From contig JAKSXM010000007.1 in the NCBI GenBank assembly GCA_022575985.1, positions 28,212,501-28,276,500 on the forward strand: DNA of 64,000 nucleotides, written 5' to 3'. The stretch's first letter is position 1, and each line of letters starts with the position of its first letter. Shown here piece by piece: positions 46,118 to 59,800 of this stretch. Below the pieces are notes generated by a model. The model was not told the DNA's origin. It saw only the letters and a program-made list of their open reading frames with translations, and made no database searches. A program made the translations under genes and the position numbers. This DNA is from Anagrus nilaparvatae. Taxonomy: Eukaryota > Arthropoda > Insecta > Hymenoptera > Mymaridae.

Positions 46118-49100
46118 TATGAAATTTGTCTGTGTCAGTGGCGAGAAAAGACGTCTTTGACGTATTTGACGCACAGTGTCCGGGAAATGCGTGTTTTCAT
46201 GCCGCTGACCAAACAAAAATTATCTTGAATTATTTCTATTTCAGGTAAATAGATTTTTATTTGGAATAAAATTCTTTGGAGTTTCGATATCAGGACAAGT
46301 ACTATCAGGGAGCTTTTGGGACCATAATAAAAAGAAATTGCAGAATCATAATTGATTTTTGAATTCAAAAAAATTTTCATTTACCCAAGAACTGGAACTC
46401 AAAACCAAAAATATAAGAAATTAGCGCTTTTAATGAACCAGGAGGTTTTCAGAGTCATTGTAAATGTATTATATTACTGTTTGAAAATTTAATTTTCAGA
46501 CCATGAAACAATTATTTGGGAACGAATATGGTATAGACCAAAAAAAACTGAAAGATTTTAGGGGCTTTTAAAGGTCGATAAAAGTGTACTGCCACTTGAA
46601 ATTTTTATATTTTGCCCTCAAGACGATTATTCGGAAACCAAATATGATGCACCAGAAAACTAAAAGAATTAGAAATTAAGATGTTTACATTTCAAGAGAG
46701 TTTCTGGGATCAGTAAAAATAATTTACTGCTTGAAATTTTAATTTCCAGACCCCAAAACGAGAACATATTATGGCGGAACGAAAAATTTAATAAGTTGTA
46801 AATATTGTTAAAAATAATTAGAAATTAAGATTTTTCAAAAATATTTCATTTTTTTACATTACAACTTTTTGGTCTCAGTAAGAGGGAATTTCAAATCACA
46901 ATTTTAATTTTCCTGCCTCGAAACTACTTTTTAGGGTATCCTTATTTATGACCCTAATAACTTCCTAAGCAATGGAAAGCTAAATTTTCCTGGTTATCAA
47001 TTTTTTAAAAATCGTTTATGTCATACGTGGCTTAAAGACTGTGAAAAATTTAGTGGTCAATCGTCACCCTATTGGTAAAAGAAAAATAAAAATGCGTCAG
47101 TCTTTTTTCGTTGTTTTTTCTTTTTCTGGCTTAATTTTTATTAATCCAGTGGAGAAAGGGCTTTATAGATTTATCTTTTCATTTGAGTAATATTTAGCAA
47201 GTACCTAAATATAAAGCGAATTTTAAAAAGATTTTGGTTCATAAAAGAAAATTCTTATAAGGATTTCGTATGATTTTTCAATCCAAAAATTACCATTGCT
47301 TTATTTTAGTCTTTTATTATCGATTTTTGCTTGTTTGCCAAAGTTTGTGGTACTGGATCGAAAAGGAAGGAAGTTTTTTTTGTTGTAAAAATTGTTTTAA
47401 AAGGGTCTCTTATTAAATAGTGATTATATGAAAAAAAATAGGAAATCTAAATTTTAACTATAATTCAAATGGTTTCTTTTTCAAGAACAAAAATCATATT
47501 TTCAAAACAGGTAGATTGTAAAATTATGTTTGTAGAAAATAAAACAATAAATAAAAAGTCCATTATGTTATTTAATTTTTTTTGTTATTTAATTTTTGTA
47601 CATACAGTTGTAAAATTATATGTATATAACAGTTTTTATTATAATATGTATTATAATATTATCTTAAAAGCTGTGCGGGGGAGTATAAAAAGGTTTTTTT
47701 AAAGAAGAAATAATTGAAATATTTTAGCGCAGTTTTAATCTCTCTTAATCTTTTTTTTTGTTTTTTTTTTTTCTATTTTTCAGTCAGTTTTTTTATTTTA
47801 TTTTTTTAAGTATTTTATACTAATTTTTTAATAATTATATTTTTATATTATATAAATCATTAAATATTTTATATATATTATATATTATTATTATATAAAA
47901 TATGTATAATATATATATAAATATTTACTTAATTTTCTTGGTACGTTATACATTATAATAATAATAACTTTAATGCATTCATACAATATTGGATGCATTT
48001 TTTTTTTATAAATATTTTTTTAAAAAATGTATAATAAAAAAAAGAAAACATCTTAAAATATACAAATTTATTCAATGATTACATTAATGGTGCAATTTTT
48101 TTTTATTTTTAAGGAGGAAGGAGAATATAATATATAATCAGGCCGATTTTCTTATACAAGAGTTAGCGATAGACAATGTGATATTTTTTTTAGACACATT
48201 CAAAAATGAATGTTTTTACCTTTGGTATTTTTTTATGTATTAATATATATAAACAGAATATGTACTATAAAGCTTTCATTTTTAGTTTAATTTATCCAAA
48301 GATATTTAACTCTTCAAAAAATATATATATGTCCAATTTCTCTGTGTGTTTTAGGAGGCCTTCTGTATATTTTATTTATAATATATAAAAAACGACCCTG
48401 CATTTTAAAATCTAGTGTTTTTTTTTTCTACAGCAGAAAATCTATATAAAAGATCTAACTTTCAATAACTTCAACTACAATAATATAAGTTTTTTTTAAA
48501 TTCAAAATTATTTTACATATATTTTTTTTAATTAATTTTCTAAAAACTACAATACTATATATTATATAATATATATAAATGCAAAAGAATTTTATACTTT
48601 CATTTATAATAAATATCGTCATCTACAAATAAACTATTTTATACAAAAAGTATTATACAAAATTTTTTTTTCTTCAGAACTTATCGATAACTTAATTAAA
48701 TTATTTGATTTTCTATTCCTCCCTCCTTATGTCTTAATATTTAATTCGATTTAATTTTAGGTGTTTTTAGCTAGTTACTATAAGTATTATATGTGTACGG
48801 TGGCAATTAAATCATTTCTAATACATCTAAACAATGCACACATGCTTCCTTTCATTTAATATTTTTTATTATGATATAATTTAATGTGGTAAAGACTATT
48901 TATTTATTCCAGTATGCTTTTAAATCATTTTTCTTTACAGTTAATAATGTATGTACTTTTATTCTTCTGCTTTTTTATTTATAATTATACCAACTTATTA
49001 ATGCACTTTGGACTTAAAAAAATTACCATCAAAAAAGGGTTTTAACAACAAATTGTATGAATTATTTTTCGGGATTAAATTTTTTTTTTTATTTTAAGTT

Positions 49101-50664
49101 ATACAAAAACATCACAGATAATACCCAAAAATAAATAGAAAATAAAAAATACAAATTTAGCTCTCTGAATAAAGTATAATGTTAATTCATTAATATTAAA
49201 AAATAAACTATTAGTCTTTGGAAACATATAACAAGAAATATTGATCAAAAAACATGGGCTATTATTTTTACTATTTATAATTATAAATTAAAAATACATA
49301 ATTTTTTTCAAATTCAGATAGCTAACTGTTGTAATTTTTAAGAATGATGTTGACAGTCTTTTTTCTTTGTTTTTTATAAAATAAATATAAATCATTGTTA
49401 CTTATTTATTATCAGTCAAATTATTATTTCTTTTTTATTTATATACTTTCGTTTATGATTTTTTCATACTTTCTTACCAAAATAAATCAAAATTATATTT
49501 ATAATACTATTAATTAGTAAGTAATTCATGGCCTGATAGATATACTTGTCAAAAATTTTAATTTTCTTTAATATAATGTCATTTGACTAAATTCAGTTTT
49601 CTTGTAAATAAGTAAAAAATAAAAAAAAATAATGAGTATACATAGTAAGCATATTTTTTTAATAAAATAGCTGCTGGAATGAGATTAATTTCTCATTTTT
49701 TAAACATATTTAATATAAAATATATATATACAAAAAAAAGTTTATATTCATATTCACATAATTAATAATATAAAACTTTGTAAAATAAATAATCGTTATA
49801 TATACTTAAAATAAAAAAATAAGAAAAATAAATATCTATAGATGTTAAACCCGAAAAAAATCTATCATTTTTTACTTATATCATCGAACGTTAAAAGACC
49901 TTAACATATAAATTTAACTAACATTATTATTTCTCTTTTTTTTTTTGCCTAAGTATAATTTAAGAGCAAATTCTTTAACGGTATCATAGTACTAAGAATT
50001 ATAGAACAAAATATTATAACATTTATTCAATTTACATTCATTGGATGCATTTTTTGTATAAATTTTAAAACTGATTATGAATTTACTTGTATTACAAATG
50101 CATTTTAATAGTTTTGGCGATTTTAAGCTTTCTATAATGGATTAGATATTTTTATTATAAACATGTTCTCTTTCTTTTTCTCTCTGTCACTCACACTCTT
50201 TCAATTTATTTTTTATAGTTTTTGTATAAAAGAGTTTTTTTATTACAGCGTTTTATAAAATTTCTTTTTGCCACACCTACAGCCTTAATATTATTAATTG
50301 CATAAACTATGTTTGTTTATATTTATAAATGTTCTGATACATATATAAATATGCATAAAATATTATTACCCATATACATTCGCACTAATGAGTATGTTTA
50401 GATTCAATGTATTCATCATGTATTTTTCAAGTCTTAAAAATAAAAAAAAAATATAAGAAAACAAATAGAAAACAAAAAACAACTGAATCAAGAGCAGGCA
50501 TATTTTTTAAGTAGCTTATGTGTATTATGTTTTCTGTGAAATTTTTTGTAATGAAGAATCTATGTTTAATATATACCCTGATGCTTCACTACTATTAATT
50601 TGGTCTTTAAAACGCTCCTCTCTGTTAATATTTAATGAAACGCCTAATTCTTCTCTTCCTATTT
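46118..50664. other. Spacer downstream of the catenin gene, includes its unmarked 3' UTR
   Basis: No credible coding sequence. From about 47.4 kb the DNA is extremely AT-rich with many AT dinucleotide runs. The catenin 3' UTR must begin at 50664, but many AATAAA-like hexamers on the minus strand prevent choosing a polyadenylation site. Confidence 0.5.
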
Positions 50665-50895
50665 TCAGACCCAAGAATCACCAGCTGAAACATTGTTGGA
50701 ATTTGGTTGCAAGTTGACTGTCGAGGGACCATTGCCATCTTGGTGACCATCACCGACCCATTGGGAACCTGAATTTGGGACGCCGACACCTGAACCAATT
50801 GTGCTTTGTCCCTGGCCTAATCCTAGTTCATATTGACGTTTCTTTTTCTTCTCCATGTTAACTTGCGCGTAGAGCGGCTCACCGGGTTTCGGCTG
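50665..50895 (-). CDS. p120ctn: p120/delta-catenin last coding exon with C-terminal PDZ ligand
   Basis: Starts [20 protein letters not shown] after GTATGTTGCAG|, runs through a Gly/Ser/Asn/Gln-rich tail and ends NVSAGDSWV followed by TGA at 50667-50665. DSWV is the class I-like PDZ ligand at the C terminus of vertebrate delta-catenin, ARVCF and p0071. The acceptor is a tandem GCAGCAG, so use of the second site (exon from 50892) would drop one glutamine. An upstream in-frame ATG lies in the intron. Confidence 0.95.
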   Translation of the reverse strand, partial: QPKPGEPLYAQVNMEKKKKRQYELGLGQGQSTIGSGVGVPNSGSQWVGDGHQDGNGPSTVNLQPNSNNVSAGDSWV

Positions 50896-53800
50896 CTGCA
50901 ACATACACACAAGTCAACGTTTATATTGTGTCAATTAATTTTTTATATTTTTTAGCAAATATTTAAATAAAAGATTTACAAATGGAGGTAAACACTTAGT
51001 TTTAATTTATATCAACTCGCCTGACCATATATTTATTTATTTATTTTTTCGAAAATAGAGAGGAACTAATTTAGTATAAAAATAAAACAATAATTTTAAG
51101 AATAAAGATTTACACCTAAAAAGAAAAAATTAAACTTTTAAAGTAATTTCTTTCACATACATGCACTTTTTTGAGAAAAAAAAAAACCAATAAGAAAAAA
51201 TAATAAAATAAAAAATTTATTTGTATGTAAATAGAAAAAATCAGTTTTTTTCTTTTTTTTTTAATATTTATTTAGTAATCTTTTTTACAATTATACATAT
51301 TTATGCACAATTTATTTTAGTGCTGTAAGTCTATAAAATAATATTAGCTCACCAATTTATTATTTAATTTTATCAAAAATTTTTAAATTATTTTTATTAG
51401 AAATTTCAAGTTCCTTGCCTATGTAGTCTTATAGCATAAACTTTCATCATATTTATTATTATTTATAAAAATTACTCGATTTATTTGATGCTAACTAATG
51501 AAAATAAATTATTAATACAAATACATTTGGCCCATTAGTATAATTGTTTTTTAATATTATAAGCTATTTTTGTTATTTAAATTATGTCTATTACAATTTT
51601 TAATTATCTGAAAATAAAAATTAATAAATTGTTATTTTTTTTTTCACAGTATAATTGTTTTATTCAAGGTTCACTTTGCAATGAATGAAATATTAATTTT
51701 TTATTTCCTTACTGTATCTATTATGTGCACATTAACTCTAAAAAGTGCATGTTCTATTTCTTAAATAAAATTAGTAAGTCATTTTATTTTGAATTTTGAA
51801 TTAATTTTTTGATCATTTCTTAAATTGTATTTTTTTTTTTGTATCAGGCGAATCGTTTTTATTTTATTAATTTTATTAATAAATAATTAACATTAAATTA
51901 AGAAACATTTGCCTTTAAATTTTTAAATAATTTTTCGTCATTTTATATAAGTCTGATGACTTACTGTATTTGTAGGAAACACGCATACACCTCCCACTGG
52001 AACTGCGTGAGTTCCTTCTTTTGGATACTGGATATTTGACATAGCAATCTCCTCATTTTGCTGACAATCATAATTATAAAAAAAAAATCTTACTGTAATA
52101 AAAACTCAAACAAATAATAATAAACAAATAATAAAACAAAATTGTAATACAAAATTTTAAAAATCCTACTCTAATTTTTCAAATAAAAATGTAAATTAAA
52201 TATAAAATAAAATAATAAAAAATTAAAAAACAAAGAAAATTTATAAAAGTATATTATGGCTGGGCGAGTTATGCTGCATCAATTATTTTTATTTTTACGT
52301 TTTTGATTTTCTCAATTTTGTCCCTTTTAAGTTAATTTTTCAGAGCCATTGCTTCCAATTCCCTACTCACCGATTGATAAATATTAGCTCTTCCAACATT
52401 GTTTGAATTCATATTACCACGCTGGATTGTTCGATCTTCGTATCGAGTACTGCCTTGACTTGCCATTGGTCGGTTTAGGGTACTGTAATCATAACTAATA
52501 CCCAAAAGAAATTAGATTTTTTATTTTTAAATAAGTTAATTAAATTTATTATAAAACATAATTTGATGCACCAAGTTTTTTTGAAGATTTTTTTATAAAT
52601 TATTATTCACAGTTATTATTACATAATTGTAGGCAAAGTTCAGTTTTATTTTTTAAATTTTTGGAACCAAAACAATAGGGTTGCTGTATTTCTTATACAA
52701 CACAATAGTCTGCTTTGATTGAATATTTATTATTGAAATCCTAATTTACTTCGATTAAAAAATTATTTTTAAAGTCAAAACTAATTTTTGTAATTTTCAA
52801 CCAATTATTTAAATATTCAACCAAAGCAATCGAATCGTTCATTTTATTATAGTCAGTTGCATTAATCAAAATTTATGAAAAATAAAAATAAAATATCATA
52901 TATTTACCTATTCACATTGTTTGGTGAATTAGGGCCAGCATTTCTTGCAGCAACTGTTTTTGTAACAAAATCTTGCTCCTTCCATCCATGTTTTTTATAT
53001 ACATCTCGTAATTCTTGATGTTGCCACATTGTGAATAATACTTGACCTGAAAACAAAGAACAAGTTAATGATGGTATTATTATTATTGATGTCTTATTTT
53101 ATTTATACTGATTTCGCTTGAGGCCAAAATCCACTTGGGGCAAGCGGAATTTTTTTTTTCAGAGTAGCTGTCGATAATATTGCTACTTCAGAAGAAAACT
53201 TTGAGTTTGCTTTAATTATTTTTTGTTCAAAAAGAAAATTTTCATATAAGTTTATTTTTAAATGGGTTTCATTTAATATGGTAAGTTATTTTTCAGACGC
53301 TGCGCGCGAAGAAGAAAAATTTTGACAGAAGAAAATACAACAAATCACAGTTTACCATTAATAATTTAAGAGCGATTTAGGTCATTCTTTATTTTTTAGG
53401 TATTTTAAAACGCAATTTTATATCTTAAAGTTCCTTTTTTAAGTTATTATTTTCTGACTTGCAATTTAGATGAATATAAGTCATACATTGAGTAAGGTTT
53501 TAATTGATACAGTTTTTTAAAATAAATTTACAGCAAAAACTGATTTTAATCCTAAATAGATTGAGAATATCATTTACTGATTGAATATTTTTCGCTGTAC
53601 TCAATTATCCCGTTTACCTCTTTTGATAATGCAAGGTTCACTCGAAAATAAATGAATATTTTAAAATACTGATGATGATATTTTAAAAGATTGATTCTTG
53701 TAGCACGGGTATAACTTGTTTCTAAATGATTCTAAATGCATTTTAAGGCCCTTTCTACACCAGCAAATAATCATGTTTTATGATAATCATTTCTGCTATG

Positions 53801-56800
53801 TTCTTTTTGGTGTAGCTGACGCAATTATAACTTATAGAAATAATTACGCCAGCTATACAAAAAATGTCTAGCAGACATGATTATCATAAAAGATGATTAT
53901 GGGTTTGTGTAGAAACGGCCTAAGTACTATTTAGCAAATGTGTTAAAATTAAATGTATGAATTTATATATTAAAAAAAATTTTTCTTACCAGCAAATTTT
54001 AGAACTCGTGGTGTATATTTTTGTCGTTGCCTTGTAATATTCATTAGCCTTTCAACTCCTCCAGCATCTAATAGTGATCTGGAAAATTCCGCGCTCTTTT
54101 TTATGACTTCGTTAAGAGTTGCCAAGACTGCAGCTATTGTATCATCACTTGTCCCCTGATCATGCTGATTATTTCCCGAAGGTAGTTTTTGAATTAAATC
54201 CCTCATTGCATATTTTCCTATAAGTTCTTTATTTCGTTGATCAATTGCTAGATTTCGCAGGGCAGTAGCTACCGCACATACAACCCTGTCAACCTATAAT
54301 TATAAAAAAATGACGTGTTAGGTTTTAATAAATTTACAGCAGATAGAATATAATTCTTTTTACCTCCATTCTTAAAAGTTCCACTAAAATTGGAAGTCCT
54401 TTTTCTTTTCTAACGGCCGCTCTTATTTCAATACTTGGTTGCCAGTAACATGCCGCTAAATTTTGCAACGCTCCGGCGGCAGCTTCGAGTGTTTCAGGGT
54501 TGGAGCAATTGTGTAAAAGACTTAAATACGATTGAACTACTTCAGGTTGCCAGAGTAATTCCATTCCTTTTATAGGTTCTGTCCTGGGCGTTGTTCTTGT
54601 ATTATTTGTATCTTTTTGGACTGGTTGACCATCTTTTTTCTTTTTACTGCTACCAAAACAGCCTAAATTTTCACCTAGGGCAAAACCATTAAGAACTGTT
54701 GAACGTAAAAATGTTTCTTGTTAATGTTATCTGCTCGAACTTATTTTTATTTAATATATAGTTATTAGCTTTAACAATTTTTAGTTTTAATTACAATAAT
54801 GTATTATTTTTAAAATTTTTTAGTAGCAAAACATTTGGTAAAAAAAATTTGTATTAATTTATTTTTTTTTACTATTGGAATTATAGAAAAATTATTTGAA
54901 AATAGTATTTTAATGCAACAATGGCGCAGAAGTTTCAGCGGTGAAACTGGCCAAAAGTGTTACATAACTCCTCCGCGAGTTTCTATAAAGTATTATTCTA
55001 ATGGTGATTACAATATTTTTGTTAGCCAATAATTACGCAAAAGATGTGCAATGAATTCCGCCTTCAGCTATCCTTAAATATTAAATTTAGGTGGTAGAAA
55101 GAATTTAATCAAAAGTCAAACATAATAATAAATTTTTTAAATCTAATTATTACTAAAAAGTTTAATAATATTTTTAAAAAAATTGTCTGATAAATCAAAC
55201 TCTTATATGCTTTTCAATTTACAAATGACTGTAGCCTTGACACGAAGTTCATAAATATGCTAAAAAATTTTAGTATTTAATCAATACTAATTTTCAATAG
55301 TTTTAATAAATATAATCTATTTTTGTTGTCGTAATTTAGAAAACTATGATACACATGTTTTTAAATGTTAAGCATTTGAAGCAAGAATCAATAACCATGC
55401 AAATAACTTATTTATAAAAACAAAATTTTACCTTTAACTGGAGCTGACACCCTGTTTTGAATCGTTGATTGAATGGGGTGTTTATCATAATTTGGATCTT
55501 CTACTTCCTGACAACGGTAACTTAAATTTCTAAGAATACAGACACAGTTTTCAACAATTTTATTCCCAATATTAGACTTCTCAATTGCTGAACGAACAAC
55601 ATATAAGAGGGCATCAACCAAACCATCGCATTCCCTCAATTTTTTTCTGGCATATTCTCCGGCACTTGAAACATTTCTTAAAACTCCAGAAGCGTTTCTA
55701 AAAACCGTAGACCAGCAAGTTTCTCCATTTGATGAACTTGGATCCCATCCACTATGAGGTATGATTATATTGTTTACTATCATTGTAACTCCATCGTCAA
55801 TTATAGATTTTTTCAGGTCCTAAAATTTTCATAAAATTGAATGTTAAAATTTTTATCTCACCAAATGTGAAAACAGAACATATGTAATTAGAGAAAATAT
55901 ACATAAATCTCAATATTTTTATAGTAAGTACCATTAAATTAATTTCAAATATTTTTATTGAACTAGGGAGCAAGCGCGTCAACCCCTCAAATCATATTTC
56001 ATGTTTAATTGCAGTATAAAACTGTGGCTTAATTCATAAATAAAAACAGTTTAATAAAATTTATCTCAAGAAAAAAATATTTAATATCGGATCTGAATGC
56101 AAACACTGATTTTTATTGCTAGAACCCTTTTCATCCCCCAAAATAAGTTTTTCTTTTAGGATGACGAAGTACTCGAATAATTTTTCATATTTTATGTGTC
56201 GCATTTACAGATGTACTGTTCTATCGTGTTCTATTAGCTTAAAAATTTTTTATTAAAAAATATATAATTTTTTTACAGTATATTTTTAATTAAAAAATTT
56301 ATATTTAAATTTATTGTCTTAATTATATAAAGATGACGAAATCTTTAGAAGATTGTATAATAAAATAATAAAGTTATATTTTATTTCTAATTTCCTTATT
56401 TTCAAATATGTATATTTAATAAATAATTATAAATACACAAAATCTAACCGAAGAACTTCTTGTTTTCTATATCGCTAGCGCCCAATAAAAAATATGAATC
56501 ACGAGCATGACAAAATCAGCGCGACCAATCAAAACACGAACAAACCGAGGAGAAAAATTCACTTACATTTCACTTTTTTTAAAGTTTATTTAAGTGATGA
56601 TGATAAGAATGGCAGAATCCATAATTAGAAAGAATAATATATATAAAATTTTTTTAAATTCAGCAAATATATGGCTCATTTTCATTTTTTTTGCAAAAAT
56701 AGATTAAAAAAAAATAAAACAAAAATCTTGTTTTAGTGCTATGATTTTTAGAAAACAAAAAGTAAAAGTTTTTTTTATCAAAGGAACAACTTGTTATTGT

Positions 56801-59800
56801 CATAAAAACTAAGTAAAATTAAAAAATTTTTATTATTGTGCTTTTAACCGATTATTTCTTGAGGTATAAAAAAGTATTTTTATGCTTTTGTGAATAAATA
56901 CGTAATTTTTGGTCATATTTTAAACTAAAATAGCATCTAAAACATTAATTTAAGGTTAAATAGCTGTTGGTACATCTAAAATTAAGTGAAATACAAACTT
57001 TAAAAAAAGAAAATAAAAATCCATGCACTTATTTTGCTTAAAACACCAAGTTCTTAATAGGAACGGTAAAGGCTTTTTAGGGGAACGGTAAAGGCTTTTT
57101 TGTCATATTTTAGCCACAAATTTTTTTTTCAACTTAAAATTATGTTAATTTTTATGGTGTATGCTCAACAACTTTTTGAAATACAAACTTTAAGACAAAA
57201 AAATTTGTAAATTCTTACTTCAATCGGTAGATACGACCACGCACGGAGAAAAATAACTCTTAAAAATAACAAAAATTGCTGGTTATGTTTACATTATAAA
57301 GTTTTGTTATTTTCTGTTCAAATATTTTGTAAATATAACCATGTTTATAGTTAGAATTACAATATTCTGACTTCATATTTGTAAAATTTACAAATTTTTT
57401 TTGTAATTAAAACTAACCCCGTTTTACTAAAATTAACCTTGTAAAATATACAAAATATTTTTCTCCGTGCGTGACACAATTTTTGCAAAAAAAAATGAAA
57501 ATGAGCGATATATAAAATTACTATATAATGTAGGGTCAAGGATAGGGTGGTTGACATCAATGTGGTTTTGATTACTTATTGTTTTTTATAAATGGAAGCT
57601 GAATAACTAGAAAAAAAATGATCACAGGGCTTTTCAATGAAAAAAAAATGTTTTAAAAAAATTTTTTTTTGTTAGTAATTAATTTTCTGCCAATTAATGA
57701 ACTAACCACTTAGTGTCCAAAACCCCGTTTTTTTTGGTTTTAAATATTAAAACTTGCTCAATATTTAAAATAGTATTTGAAATTCGAAAATTGGTTTTTT
57801 ACCATTTTACTCGCCATTTTATTATTAATTTAGGTATTATAAACGTTTTTGTGTCTAAAAACGTTTGAAATTTAATTCCACATCGGTTTAAAGTCATTAA
57901 TTTCTTAACAGTGTCGAAAACCACCCCCTCGACCCTAATTTCTATATTATATTTAAATTCTTTTACAAAATTAGTACATTTAATAATAAAATATTAATTT
58001 AATTTAAAATAAGGATTAATATTATTTTAAAAATAATTTAAATCAAATTTTTATAACGATTAAAATCTATTTAAGTATAATTTAAATAAAGTATGCATAG
58101 TATAAATTTATTTATATAGTTAAATTTATTTCTAAATCTATTTTCTAAAAATACATTTAGAAAAATACATAATATCTATGGAATAATTTTTTTTTTTATA
58201 AACTATATATAATTTACTTATAATATATTTAAATAAATTTTTATCATTTTAAACATTTATTTTATGAAAACCTGCCCTAAATATATCCTTATACAAATAA
58301 ATGTCGAAAAGAAGGACAAAAAACCGTTTTTTGGTCGTCCCTTTGCTAGTTGGGCGCCCAATAAAAAATATGAATCACGCGCATGACAAAAACAGCGCAA
58401 TCAAATAAAAACTTAAGTAAATCGAGAAGAAAAATTCTTTACATTTAATTCTTTTAAATGTAGATACATATAACCAAACTTAATGAAATTCAAACTATAT
58501 TTATTGTTTAATTAAATCAATTGTACTTACTTCACAGGAAGACAAATTCCATAAAACTCCAGTAACTAATTCTTTAACATCGGCGTCAGACGTCCTTCGC
58601 AATAAATTTATGAGAGCTGGAACACCACCAGCGTTTTTTATTGCTCTTTTATTTTCATCATTTTGACGTCCATAAGAAAGGTTTCTTAATGCTCCGCAAG
58701 AATTTCTATAAACATCTGGACTTTCAGAATCTAGTAGTTGAACAAGAGGTGGAATACCTCCCAAACTACGCGTTTTTTGTTTGTTTGGATCATCCATGTA
58801 ACATAAATGCTGCAGATAAGCTGCAGCATTTGCTTTGATTATGTTATTTGGATTGCTCAGAAAACCAATGACTTCAGAAAGATTTGGATCTCTCCATCTT
58901 AAAGATTTTTGATCATCGTCCATAGGACTAACCATGCCAGGTACCATCGGATGTCGAGCATTCAGACGTTGTAAATGAACTTCGTCATCGTACATTCCGG
59001 GCACAACTCCTGCTGGTAGTTGAACTGAATGACCGTCTTCGTATCCTGGAACGTCAGGAGGAACTGGGCCCAATCCTACTACCGGGCCATATCCTACTTG
59101 ACCATACGGAGACGGAGACACGTAGCCGTAAGCTACTTTACCTTCATCTGAAACCATCATTAAGAATCCATAAATTCTATTTGCCATTTGTTGCATAATT
59201 TTTCGATAAATAAGGTAACGTAATAAGGCAACGACACTATATTTAATGTAATTTTTTTCATACTAACCATGCGGATGCTGAGAAGGTTCGCCTGAATCAT
59301 CCATATTCCAAGAGTTGCTAATTTGATCTATAAAAAAATAAGTTTTCTATTAATGATGATAATTACTTTAATACAATTAGAGAATCAATAGAGAATAATA
59401 GAGAGATAGGAGGGAGGAATAAATGAAGTAATTTCAAACTAAAGCAAAAACTATACCATATTGATCTCCATGTCCTCCAGGACTCGGAGTGTTGCGATAA
59501 TGATCTTGCAAAGCGGGGTTCAAACCAGGAGCTAAATGATCATTGTAACCCCCCTCGACGTATGGCGTTCCTTTTCCCAAATATTCTAAGAAAAAAAATT
59601 ACTTAAAAAAATATCTAATGGCCACCACTGAATCAGAAATTTCTAGGTAGCCATATTTAGAATTTAATTTTGAAAAGAAAGTTTATAAAAAAGAATTGAG
59701 AAGATATTAATTGTTATTAAAAACATAGTAAAAATTTTATACTGTCGAAATATTTTGCTTCCATAATTTTTATTTTTTTTTTTTCAATACTTTACTCTAG

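Noticed and set aside
59148..59196. Start codon for the catenin armadillo ORF
   Set aside because: The ATG is intronic; an acceptor at 59149-59148 and phase agreement with upstream exons place the exon start at 59147.
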